Shown piece by piece: positions 1 through 10,948 of a DNA stretch of 17,092 nucleotides. Location: contig JADGJA010000486.1 in the NCBI GenBank assembly GCA_027596035.1, positions 1 through 17,092 of the forward strand, read 5' to 3'. Position 1 is the first letter of the stretch. Every line of letters starts with the position of its first letter. The position numbers and the translations under genes were made by a program. The notes under the pieces were generated by a model that searched no databases, was not told the DNA's origin, and worked only from the letters and a program-made list of their open reading frames with translations. Origin of the DNA: Thoreauomyces humboldtii (lineage: Eukaryota; Chytridiomycota; Chytridiomycetes; Spizellomycetales; Powellomycetaceae).

Positions 1-30
1 ACCCCACCACCCCCCACACAACTCGATCCG

Positions 31-3000
31 ATGACGATACCCGTACCAGCAGCAACCCCCGCAACAGCTTCATCCTCAGCCTCCTCAAACATCGCAGACG
101 CCTCCAGGTACCTCCCTCAGAAGGATCCCGACCGTTCGCATGACGGATTCCTGTTTCGAAGCTTGACCTGAACTGATCTTGCTCTCCTTGCGCAAACAGA
201 GCGTGGACGCGAAAAGCTCTCTGGCAGGCGATCGAGCAGCCAGATGGTCCTCGCTACACCGATGGTCTCTTCGCTCTCAATCTCCTCGCACATCGCGATG
301 CCCTCCACAAGGGCATCGCGTGGTATCGTCTTCCAAGCGCAGAGTCGCGGACAAAGGTCACCAAGGACGCGGAGGCTCCAAAGGCAAAGTTTGTCCTGCG
401 GATGAGTTCACTGATGAGGCTGGACGAGGTCCAGTGCCAATCGATCCTGGAAACCTGCATCAAGAACGACATCGAGGCGCCGGCCGCCCTCCGTCGTCTC
501 GACTGGTCACAGATGACCGAGATCAATTACGACGACGAACACTTGGACACAGCCGTCCAGCAGCAGTACTTGGACGAGCGAGAGGAGACGCTCCTTGCGC
601 TCGCCGCCGTTCTGCGTGCCGCAGAGGACGACGACCACGATCAAGCGCTGCTGATCCAGCAGTTCGTGCAAAAAATGTGTCAAGACACGGAGCAGTTCGG
701 AACCCAGCTCTGCGACCAGCTGCGGACCGCAATAGCCGGTTCTATACCGCCGGATGTCGCCAAACACGACACGTGGGCGTCGACCTGGGCCCAGCAGTAC
801 GTGAAGGAACAGAAGATCCTCCTCCAGATCATCTTCCTCTTCCAGCACACAATAGCGCCAAGCCCGTCCTCCTTGGCGAAGACCCTCATGGAGATCCTGC
901 TCGGCGATTTCAACCTGGGACGGGCTCAGAAGAACGAGCATCTGCTGGGCAAGGAGGCGCAGGGCATGTTGCGCGTGATCACGGACACGTGCGTCATGCT
1001 CGCGATTCAGGCCATGGACCTCCGTCGGCTGCTCCGCTCGCCTGGTGCTTCTCCATTCGTTGAGGCCCCAGAAGCGATCCACAGCATATACCAGAGAATT
1101 GAGACTCGCGCGGCCACTGGAGGGAAGGGCGATCCCATCGGTCCCATCTTACTTGCTTGGGGACTTGTGGTTCAAAGCATATATCCTGCTCTGGAGGCCC
1201 GGGACACTGATGATTACGAAAGTCTCTGCCGCTTCATCACCGAAGATGCCGCGAATCCACAGCTGTCTTCAAGGATTCCGCAGATGCTTGTTCAGAACGC
1301 GTACTTGAAAGCCAAGGCCATGACATACCTCGTTGGAGCGCTCCAAGGTCCAATGATGGCGAATGAACACGATGCGCTCGGATATAGAGGTCTCGTCAAG
1401 GATCTCATCGGGGTCCTGTTGGAAGTGATCGGTGATGCAAATTTGCTCCCGGAGCGCGAGACTTTGATTCGATGCATGTCACTCCTCCTCGCCAACGAGG
1501 AGCAGCTATCATTGGATTGGTTCGAAGATGACTACATCAGCACGGAACGAAGATCACTTCTGGATTCGGCGCAGCGCCTCTTCCCTATCTATTTTGTCCC
1601 TTTCATTCAGTTCTTGAGATCACTTATCAACAGCTCGGATACGGGATCTCGGGTGTTTCAACACTTCGCGTCTCTTAGTACGCTTGCGGACTACATTCGA
1701 CCGGACGAGTACGCAGAAAACCCTTTCCAGCAAGGACGAAACGGGCAAAATATCGTCAGCTGGACCGGATCCGCCAGGGGCATTGTTCACGGTGCACGGG
1801 ATCTGTTCATAAAGCCCCCGGAAGGTACCTGTGGCCAGAAAATCAACAATGAGCCCCCCGTTGTACTGCTGGAGTTCCCATATTCCGGGTGGCATCTTAT
1901 GCTCAGTGTTGTTGATGCCTTTTTGCACGGCACTGACGCCGCGATCCCGCATCTGGATCGGCGAGTAGTAGCAACTCCGGAAATCGTTGCAGAAATCCTC
2001 GATATGTTCAATGCGCTTCTGCAGCATGCCGACGATCAGTTGTTGGAAGGATTCATGTCGCACCTTTCCGTGTTCGCTGCGAGCTGGAAGGACACTGCTT
2101 CTGAGCGCTTCGTCGGCATGATCTGCGAGATCCTGAACAAGGCATGTACACTACCGCGGCCCCCGATCAAGCTCGTTACTTGCTGCATGAAGTGTCTAGC
2201 GACGCTTCTTCCGCACTTCCCTGATGCCGTATGGAAGAACCTGCGAGTTGATGGTCTTTTCCCACGATTCTCACCCTCAGAAGGTCTGCTTTCAACGAAT
2301 AGCTATATGCAAGAGGTCATCCTCCCAGCCGAGAACGCTGCGGGACGTTATCCCACTACGATCGCCTTCCTTGACTTGGTTCTCGCGCTCATCAAGGATG
2401 CACAGACCTTAAGGCCACAAGCAGCTCCTCTGACTCCAGAGGAACAAGCACTGGAGGCAGAATTTTGGGAAGCGAGAAGCAACTCACGACGCATGGCAAT
2501 GTTCGAAGAACGTATTGGCGGAACTGCCAAGCGCAAAGACCTACAACAGAAGCTACTTGCGCACGCTCGCATCAAGGACGCATCAGTCCTTCGATGCGAG
2601 GTTCTGCAATCTGCCGTGATGTACATTCACAGTCAAGTTTTCCCGCGTCATAGTACTTGGCGGTATGCCCACATGCAGCACAAGTACCAGCTTGGCCTGA
2701 AGATCTTGCGAATGTTCAACCAGATCATGTCGGACTCAACCTGGTCGCAACCGTCGGGTCCCATCGCCAGGAACCTGGATTTCTCTGTGGTCCAAGAGTA
2801 CCTGGCCAGGAATTACCTTGTGGACGGCAGTCTCTATCAACTGACACCATTGATCGACATCGTTGCGCTCGGAAACGAGTGTCCGATGCGCTTCCATCGG
2901 AGTTCTCACACTCGCAGCGCTAAAATGGTCGAGGAATGTATTGAGAATGCTCTCAGCTTCATCAAGCATTTGCTAAAGCGACGAAAGACCAGCGAACTTC

Positions 3001-6000
3001 GAATCTCTCTCTTAGAACATGCTCTGCTAGACCGAACTGTACATCATGGTTCTCAGGATGATGCCGTGGAGCTCGTTCAGGTGTTGGGACGGTACATTCA
3101 ATACGAGGCATACCCACCCCTTCCGGTTCTGGCGACCCAGGTTTTGACCCTGCTATGCGCTGTGGCTGCCGACTGGGAACCTCGGCCCCCCTCTTTTGCG
3201 GGATACCTTGGATTAGACACTCATAACTTCGTATCCTCGATTGTCAAACTCCTACGAAAGGACAGGAACTCCAGCGGGGCACCTGAAGACCTTCAAACAT
3301 CGCTTTACAACTTTGCGACCATTGTCATTGCTACCCAGCCGGGACTAGGCGCTATGCTGTTGACCGGCGAAGCTGGTCGTCCGACCCTTCCCTCTAGCGT
3401 GCTTGAGCTTCTGGCCTCAACCGCTGTACCCCCATCGGACAAGATTAAGATCTCGAGTCTATCTGTGCTTGCGCCGACACTCGCGCTGCTCACCGATTGG
3501 AAGAATACACTGGTAACGAAACCTACAGTCCTTCCCGCTGCGATGCGCCTTCTTGATGCGCTCTGGCAAAACGCGCCGCAATACATGGTTATCCTCGATA
3601 AATTGCGCGCGAGGCCAGAATTCTGGGATGCTCTTGACAGCCTCTTCAAATACGACCTCGAGACTGAATCATTGGATCATGCGGGAAACTCAATGGTGGA
3701 TGACGAGAACGAAGTGCAAAGGTACTGCTATGGCAAGATTGCACGAACCTACGCTCTCCGCATACTGGCATTTGAGGTCTACTTCACAAGGGGTGGGAAC
3801 CTTAGTCCTGTGGTGGTGCGACTGGTCAAAAGAATCTTTGACGACAGCAGCGCTGCGGCCGGCTCTTCGACTGTGACGCTTTTTACGGACAAGTCCAAAT
3901 TACCATACAAGGATGAGTGGTTACTCGAAGCTACTACAATGGCGGGGACGCTCGACGTGCCCGTATCTCTTGCCGCATATCGAACACAGGCCTGGTCGGA
4001 CGATTTGGACGTTGACGCACAGTATGGCGAGAACTATGCATACGACGTGCGCCTCCTTCTCGACAAACTGGATGGCCACGTCCGCACTCGTGCGACTGCG
4101 GAGACCACGGAAACTTACGGAGATCTTGCTCAGCTTGTCTTTGTCTTGAACCGAAACCGATCTATGACGGACGCCCATCTCGCTATGGCGCGAGCCTGGA
4201 AGAAGTTTGTTCAGGTGGTCAGCACTACGTCAGTCGTGAAGCCAACGACAAGCAACGCTCAGCCCGACTTCAAGTTGTCAGCAAACCACATATATAACGT
4301 TATGCTGGCACTGACAGACGTCCTGATGGACGAAAGTCGCGTTGACCCCATCGTTATCGCTTACCGATGGGAGATCAGCAATCTGCTTCTCTCGCTAGTT
4401 GCAGTCTGGCGGGATCTTGCGAAAGACAATTTAACCCCCAACACAGCCCGAAACGCCGCTGACCTTGTCAGAAGGTTTCAGAGGTGTATGGCCACACACC
4501 ATTACGAATTGGGTCCCTCCGGGTTCTTTTCGCAATACCCATTCCATCAGGAGCTTCTTGCGGGTATACTCGTTGGGCTCAGGATTTTGAAGACCCAAGC
4601 GTCGGAGCAGACCCTACGGGATCCGGAGACCCGTCAGATCATGCAGGAGCTTCTTCCTGTCGTATGCAAGGGTCTCTCCTTCGCGATCAAGGGTCTGGGG
4701 AAGGAGAATATCCATGCGTCGCGGCGAGAAATCGACGCTCTCTTGAGCTGTCTCACGGAGTTGGTCGGATCTACTCAGATGATGGATTCAGCGACAGCCA
4801 TCGCAATCATGGACCGTTATGACGTTCTCAACCTCCTGGTCGTTGTGTTCCAGAAGGCACTTTCCGGCGCATTTGCTGAGGGCCCGACATTCGCGCTGGA
4901 CGTTCTTTCGGTCATGCTTACAATCGCCGAAACCCCGCTGGGGGCCGAGCGCTTGGCGGTCCAGAACGTGCTCGTCTATATCTCCAACAACTCGTTGTCA
5001 CCTTCTCTCAGCGACGGCATGGTCAAGCCGTATGTAGATCAGCACCGAAATCCGCTGCACCGAGTGTGGTGTGGAATGCTTTCTCTCGCGACACGGATAG
5101 TGCAGTCACCACTCGGAGGCACGAAGGGTCTGGTGGAAGAGGCGACGGGAATCATTCGGGTTTACGAAACTCAAATCGCAAACTGTCTCGACGTTACGAC
5201 CAACGGGGATGCGACCTTGGGACGACTAGAAGAGATGAGCAGGATCGTGGAGCTATTTTACGCCCTGGGATCCTGGAACGATCGCGTCGGTAATGGTCAG
5301 AGGCCTGACGAACCCGACTTTAGCATTCTGGGACCATTTGGAGATTACGCGCTGCAAGCCGTAGCTCACTTTGCATACCTCTTCGACAATCCAAACGAGA
5401 TGCATCAACGCATTGTACCGGTGACTCCTGGGGAACGGAGCAGGACGGCGGGCGACCCTCCTCCGGAGCAGCAACTGCCTCACCTTCCAGTGGAACAGCA
5501 GGCCTTCCATGACGAGAAAGGAAGCAAGATGGGAACCTACGCAGCTGCAGCCCGGTCGATGCTACTCATCACACGAAATCTCATTGCTTACCTCCGCATG
5601 GGAACGCGGGCAGACGCCCTTCTCACCACCACGCAGTCCGAAGACTGGACCCACCACCCCGTCTTTCAGCCCACCATGGCCGTAGGAGCGGGACAGAGCG
5701 CCACTCTCGGCACCCTTTTCGGACTCGTCCGTCGCATCACATCCCTCCTCGATCGACGATCGCCTGCCTCGTCCTCCTCTCCCAACCCTGGATCCGCTAC
5801 CAGCAACAACCAAAGCTCCACAGCGTCCCCACCACCACACCCGGTCGAACAGGAGGTGGAACGAACCCTCACGGACGCGGCTTCCAGTCTGCCAGCCATG
5901 GATCTCCTCCTTCTCGCTGAAGCCACCCACGTGCTGGCCGTCACTCAGCTCGCTCTATACAAGCGACATGCCGACCCCAACGACGAGATCGCAAAGGAGA

Positions 6001-6146
6001 TGGTCGGGGAGCTGGAGCCCACGCAGCGGCAACTGAGGTCCGTCCTGGACGAATGGACCGGCGACAAAGACAAGGAACTCGTCGAGGTGGGCTCGAGATT
6101 TTTGAGTTGCTTGGATGAGTTCAGGGGCAGACTGGCTAGCGAGTGA
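31..6146 (+). CDS. NUP192: Nup192/Nup205 family inner-ring nucleoporin
   Basis: The protein is a large alpha-helical scaffold of the nuclear pore inner ring; in the family it binds Nic96/Nup93-type linkers. The model joins 31-107 and 200-6146 and gives 2007 aa, within the family range (roughly 1700-2100). Intron 108-199 (92 nt) has a GTACCT donor, a CTGAT-like branch site and an AAACAG acceptor, and splicing joins AG+A in frame. The rest is one 5.9 kb exon of leucine-rich helical repeats with no catalytic motif. The N-terminal part (LDEVQCQSIL near residue 100, then a DEREETLLAL helix) resembles the family's N-terminal domain. A Ser/Pro/Asn-rich segment lies at about residues 1880-1912 before a final helical block. 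It ends in tandem stops, TGATGA. Only 30 nt precede the chosen ATG and they are open in frame, so the true start could lie outside the window. The family call rests on length, fold pattern and remembered similarity, not on a search. Confidence 0.85.
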
Positions 6147-6426
6147 TGAGGCTGGCTACAAGCTCCCGTTGCTCGAAATTTGATTTATTACTTTGCATCA
6201 ACCCATAAAATATCGTAACGCAAGCTGTTACTTCTGCGACGGGTCCCGGGTGAAGGCGGCTAACTTGTCCGCCCAGTCTATGTGCAAAAACCCCGAGTGA
6301 TCTGGCTACCGTGCGAAGCCTTGAAAGATCTCGCACACTTCTGGATATTGTTCCCCCGAAACCACGCGTCCAGCAGCACAGGTTCTGGAGGTGCAAGAAC
6401 TCGGATGACTTCTTACGTCTACAGGC
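6147..6426. other. Convergent 3' intergenic gap between NUP192 and PEP7
   Basis: These 280 nt hold the 3' ends of two genes that face each other. An A/T-rich stretch at about 6180-6215, including ATAAAAT, could serve NUP192 polyadenylation. A small GGCGG/CCGCC inverted repeat lies near 6254-6274 but is too short to interpret. No further gene is visible. Confidence 0.6.
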
Positions 6427-8427
6427 TCAGATGGGCGGATGAGCTGCCTCCTCGAGCATCGCAATCTCCACGTCCAGCTCGTCTACGCTCTCTTTAAGGG
6501 CGGCCGCGTCCTCCAGCCTCCGTCTCCGTCTCGCGTCGTCCAGGTAACCGACAACTAACGCCCTTTGTTCCCTAAGGACAGGCAGCTGGGCTCGGGCAGC
6601 CAGGACCTCGGGTGTCGCGGCCGGTGGCGGTGCGTTGGTGCGGAGCTTCGGCATGAGCTGGAGGGTAAACATGTGAGTCTGCAGGTAGGTGATGATGGAG
6701 AGGTGAAGGGCAGAATGAAGGCGGTTGATGGTCGGGGTCCCTGGAGGCTGAATTTTGATTCGTTTCCTGAGTTGAGGATTGTCGGGGATCAGCTATTCGT
6801 CATTAAAAACGTCCGTCTGGATATGCGAGATGCCAGGGTTTCCTCTCCTTACCCGAGCTTATCCAATTCCGAGAACCACTCCATCAAACTCTTTCGATAC
6901 CTTGCTGCAAGTTGATAGTCTCGGTTCCCAGACTCGACTCCGTCCAGACCGCTGCGCAAAAAGATGATTAATTTCTGGATCTACTTTCCGCACAGTGAAT
7001 TTCCTTACGCCATGTTGATCATAAGAGCGTTGAATCTCGGCAACATATCGTTCACAAGATTACGGTTCTTAACGAATGCCCGATAGAGGATGGCCACATT
7101 GGTAGCAGCAGCGGTATCCACAGATTTATCGACTCGTCTGCTTTGAAAAAATAACTACGCAGTCCAATGTCCGTGTCAGAAGTGAAAACTGCACCTCGTT
7201 GCCACCCGTTTGCAGTCTTTGCAGACTCTTATTTGCGGCGCTATTTGAGGTGCGTTATCTAATTATCAAATTGTGTGAGTAAATTGTTAGTGTAATCAGC
7301 CTGCGACGCGCGTTACAGAGGGCATGTACCTAGCAGATCAACGTTACTTGAGCATGTGCTTGCACCGCACACGACTCGACCACACAATCGGCAATGGTGC
7401 CTTCGATTGCTAAACGTGCCAAACTGGCTTTTGCAAAACGGGCATTCCGGCACGGAAGCATCATCCTCCCAGGGGACTACGGTTTGCTCCACTATAGGCA
7501 TACCGATATCACGTCAGCGACCGCTCTCTCAGAACGCGGGCGAAGATGATATGCTCACAGCGGCGAGTTTCCGCAGCTAGCCCATATCCGGTCATCGCTG
7601 CGGGCCCGGATGGCGGATTTGCCTGAGACTCTGCATACAGTGCGCAGAGCTACGATCCTGAGATACTTGAGTATCGGGACAGTGAATGCCAGCCGGTGAT
7701 GTCCATGGCATCGCCAAAAAAAACAAAAAAAAAACAAAAGCCACCCACCTTCTCCAGACGCTTCTCGAGTTTGTTTGACTCTAACCGCAGGGCATTGATG
7801 TGGGTTTTTCGAAGTCGGCCAAAGAGGTTCGTGTGACGGCGGGACACCCCGATCGTGGTCCCGCGATAGCCGTCCCGATCCGTATAGCACCTTTGGCACA
7901 CTCGGCACCATACGCCATTGACAGGATCAGGCTGGGCAGACGGAGACAGGCGCATCTGATAGGCCGAATGAGTGTAGCAGTGCAGGCGGCCGCATCTAGT
8001 TCCGAAAGGTCAGACTACCCTGTGGACGGGGGGAAGCGATCACCACGTCGGCGCGCGTAAATCACAGATTGGAAACTTCTCCTCACTTTCTACAATGATG
8101 TCGCCCCGTTTGCAAGCTGAGAGCCTTTCCGCAACCCTCCGTGTTGCACTTGTCGTTCGGCCCGTCCTGCTGCCAGTGGACCCTGGAAACGTTTGCTTCG
8201 GAATCTCCTTGGGCCGGCGCGCCTACTGCCGCACTGGGGCTACTAGCATCTGCATTGGGGTTCAGTTCGAATCTACCGAATCCGCTCGCGAGTCCGGTGC
8301 CGGAGGCAAGTCCGTTCGCTGCGCTGGTTGCCGCGCCGAGGAGGTTGCTGAAGAGGGAAGGTGAGCCCGGGTCGCGCGGTGCAGAGCGTGTGCGGGGTGA
8401 TGAGGTGCTCGAGGATGGCCCGCTCAT
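6427..8427 (-). CDS. PEP7: Pep7/Vac1-type (rabenosyn-like) double FYVE endosomal tethering protein
   Basis: The family links Rab5/Vps21, PI3P and SNARE/Sec1 factors for Golgi-to-endosome vesicle fusion. Eight exons (8427-8087, 7995-7749, 7622-7559, 7491-7330, 7258-7206, 7154-7009, 6951-6853, 6766-6427) give 1452 nt and 483 aa, close to the yeast protein (about 515). All seven introns are GT-AG and every phase joins. FYVE finger 1 has W85, C94-x4-C99, HHC at 110-112, C115, C120-x2-H123 and C147-x2-C150. FYVE finger 2 is canonical: W225xxD228, C234-x2-C237, RRHHCR at 247-252, C254, C259, C264 and RVC-x2-C at 282-287. Residues 432-475 form a charged helix (REQRALV, then ARRRRRLED) like the rabenosyn Rab-binding domain. 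The ATG follows an in-frame TAA at 8457-8455. Exon 3 (64 nt) is the least certain, but it is needed for frame and yields RRLEQTVVPWEDD before finger 2. Confidence 0.88.
7716..7738 (-). repeat. Poly-T tracts inside PEP7 intron 2
   Basis: On the + strand this reads A8, C, A10, C, A4. On the PEP7 sense strand it is a U-rich run beginning about 10 nt after the 5' splice site of the 126-nt intron (7748-7623). Such runs can bind U-rich splicing factors and are prone to length change. Confidence 0.7.
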
Positions 8428-9314
8428 GGATGGTTTCCCTTGCTGGTATCGTAGTTACTTTTGTGAAGCAGCTTGCGCGAAGACTGGCAAGCGAGAAGAT
8501 CGAGGATGGTTTGGAGGACGGGGGCAAAGAGAGCAGAGGAGAACGTGCGTGTGTCATCACCTCACCACAGGAGCTTTCGGCAGTGGGCCAATTGCAGGTA
8601 CGCTGGTCTCTTGCAGGCAGCGTCGTGTCCGTAACGGACGAATCCAAAGAACACAGCGATCGACGAGCGGACCGCAAGCAACTACCGGGCCAATGTAACT
8701 TGTCCCGGAAGCCCCTTGACCTTCAGGATCCAGCAGTCCTTTTGTTCAGAGCAGCCGTGTAACCATCAAGCATTCCAATCAATACGATTGGCATATGGAC
8801 GACCCAGCACCGATATTAATTCCAGAGGTTGGCCCTCCGAGTTCCAGCCAAGCAGACCAAAAGAAAGCTCAGAGGGACCGAGGTGCCCTGGGGGATTTTT
8901 GGAGAGCGAATGAATATTCCTGGATGAGCAGAAAGAGGGGGGTGATGCAGGTCGAACGGTTATGAGCTGTTTGTTTCAGCCGTCGATGGACCGCAATGAC
9001 ATCGAGGCCAATTTCATTTTGGGGGGGTGCGCAGGGGAAAGAGAGGGAGAGAGGCGGCGGAGCGGCGCGTCCCCGCGTTTCCCTCTCACACCTCTCTCCC
9101 CCTTTTGCGCAGCACGAGCGAGAGAACGCAAGCACAAAGGGAGGGAAGGGAACAAAAGTGCCAGCATCCTTCTCGATTTCCCTCGTCGCAGAACTCAGAG
9201 ACTTACATATTGCACTTGCGTCTCTTACATCGCGAGCACATCTTCCCTCCTACGCATTCGCCTCGAAGCTCAACGGGAAACCAAGCACACTCGGCGGCTA
9301 CCTACACATCCAAG
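8428..9314. promoter_or_regulatory. Shared upstream region of PEP7 (-) and NOX (+)
   Basis: These 887 nt separate two divergent start codons and hold no convincing gene; the reading frames present lack family motifs and good starts. Visible elements are CCAAT boxes at 8588-8592, 8690-8694, 8775-8779 and 9008-9012 on +, with a reverse copy at 8787-8791. AGGGG or CCCCT elements lie at 8712-8716, 8936-8940, 9033-9037 and 9099-9103. A purine-rich tract at about 9035-9054 faces a pyrimidine-rich tract at about 9077-9106. No clear TATA box was seen for either gene. The role as a two-way promoter is inferred from layout. Confidence 0.6.
8775..8791. promoter_or_regulatory. Palindromic pair of CCAAT boxes
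   Basis: CCAATC and GATTGG face each other across five bases (AATAC), giving a perfect 6-bp inverted repeat. CCAAT is the core recognised by the fungal CBC/Hap complex. The site lies about 348 nt upstream of the PEP7 ATG and about 524 nt upstream of the NOX ATG. Confidence 0.5.
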
Positions 9315-10948
9315 ATGGGCATGAACCCCTTTCAAGACATGACGGCGAGAAAGTTCGTTTTCTACCTCGCCTGGGGCAGTCTCCACATCGCCGTGTTCAT
9401 CTACGGCTTCTTCAAGCAGCGCAACAATCCCACCCTCGCCCTCCTCAACTCGCTCGGATACTCGGTCGCAACGTCCCGAGGAGCGGGTCTCTGCCTGGCC
9501 ATGGACTGCTGTCTCATCCTGCTGCCGATGTGTCGCAACCTGATCCGATACGCTCGCGCATGGCGAGTCGTCAACCAGGTCGTGCCCTTCGACCAGAACA
9601 TCTTCTTCCACAAGTGCGCAGCATACTCCATGCTGTTCTTTACGCTTGTGCACGTCAACGCCCACTACATCAACTTTTTCTTCGTCCAGTACAAGATCTT
9701 TGACAAGCTGCCTCTCAAGTGAGTCTTGGAAGGATTTCTCCTGCCGAGCATTGGTTACATCCTCTGACCGAGATCCTCTCCGCTTCCCTTAGAGCTTGGC
9801 AGATCCACTACCAGACGTACGCGGGTATCACCGGCCACGTCATGCTTGTCATCATGTTCATCATGTACACGGCTGCCAAGACGCAGGTTCGCAACAAGAA
9901 GTTCGAGCTCTTCTGGTACTCGCACCACCTCTTCGTCCCATTCTACCTGTGTCTGTTCCTCCACTACGCTGGATGCTTCGTCCACGATGCTCAGACCGGC
10001 AAGTGCGAGCCCTACGGATCCAACGTGGTCACTATCCCCACGTTCAGCATCTACATCCTCGAGCGCGTGGTGCGGGAGTACCGTGCTCGACAGAGTACCG
10101 TCCTCAACAAGGTCGTCTTCCACCCTGGAAACACGATGGAGCTGCGCATCGAGAAGCCCAGCTTCTCGTACAAGCCCGGACAGTACCTCTTCCTCAACAT
10201 TCCCGGCGTCTCGTACTTCCAGTGGCACCCCTTCACGATCTCTTCCACGCCCGAGGAAGGCTTCGTCTCTGTCCACATCCGCGTGGTCGGAGACTGGACG
10301 AAGAATGCTGCAAAGCTCCTCGGATGCTACAGTAACCTCAACACAGAAAACTCTGACAAAGTGAAGCTCCCCACAATCCGCATCGACGGTCCCTACGGAG
10401 CCCCGGCCGAGGACTTTTACAACTACGAGTCTGCCGTCCTGGTCTCTGCGGGAATCGGAGTCACGCCAGCGGCCTCCCTCCTCAAGTCCCTCTGGTACCG
10501 ATACTACCGCAAGGCTCCCATCGGACTCAAGAAGGTCTACTTCTTCTGGCTCGCACGAGACAAGGAGTCCTTCTCCTGGTTCCAGTCTCTCCTGTCGACC
10601 CTCGAGCAGAGCATTCCCACGACCTTCCTCGAGATCCACGTCTACCTCACGGGAAAGCTCTCCCTGGACGACATCCAGAACATCGTCCTCAACGATCCGG
10701 ACGCAGAGTACGACGCCCTCACGGAGCTCCGCAACAAGACGCACTTTGGTCGACCCGACTGGCCTCGCATCTTCGCCGGCGTCCGCATCGCCACCGAAAG
10801 GGACGGCTCCCTCGGAAAGGGGAACAGCACGAGGACCGTGGGCGTGTTCTACTGCGGACCGGCCGTGCTGGCTCACACCATCCGAAGGTCGTGCGCGGCT
10901 TCGGGAGGCGGCGGAGTCAACTTTGACTTCAGGAAGGAACACTTTTAG
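9315..10948 (+). CDS. NADPH oxidase, fungal NoxA/NoxB type (gp91phox family)
   Basis: This membrane flavocytochrome passes electrons from NADPH via FAD and two haems to oxygen, making superoxide; in fungi such enzymes act in hyphal and sexual development. Exons 9315-9718 and 9793-10948 give 519 aa. Intron 9719-9792 (74 nt) has GTGAGT, CTGAC and TTAG, and splicing restores LKAWQIHYQTY across the joint. Haem-ligand histidines H99/H113 and H179/H192 have the NOX2 spacings of 14 and 13. Hydrophobic helices span about residues 13-195. FAD motif HPFTISS starts at 280, GPYG is at 334-337, the NADPH motif GIGVTP is at 355-360, CGP is near the C-terminus, and the end FRKEHF matches the family's F-x-K-E-x-F ending. 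There is no N-terminal EF-hand or long extension, so it resembles NoxA more than NoxB or NoxC, but I do not assign the subtype. A ferric reductase is less likely because of the C-terminus and GRPDW motif. Confidence 0.93.

Noticed and set aside
179..1063. 294-codon plus-strand frame overlapping the start of NUP192
   Set aside because: It is an R/P/S-rich shadow in another frame of the same strand; the NUP192 frame continues for 5.9 kb and splices cleanly to exon 1.
6254..6274. GGCGG/CCGCC small hairpin after NUP192
   Set aside because: The five-base stem is too short; eukaryotic genes do not use such terminators and it is expected by chance.
8261..8276. GTTCGAATC resembling a tRNA B box
   Set aside because: It is inside PEP7 exon 1, with no matching A box or cloverleaf arms nearby.
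8141..8762. Overlapping plus-strand frames of 133-185 codons across PEP7 exon 1 and its upstream region
   Set aside because: They lie partly antisense to PEP7 exon 1, with no family motif; the PEP7 reading gives two FYVE fingers with matching splice phases.
9027..9314. 96-codon in-frame extension upstream of the NOX ATG
   Set aside because: It begins at GTG, not ATG, and reads through the purine/pyrimidine tracts; family proteins begin near the MGMNPF start used here.
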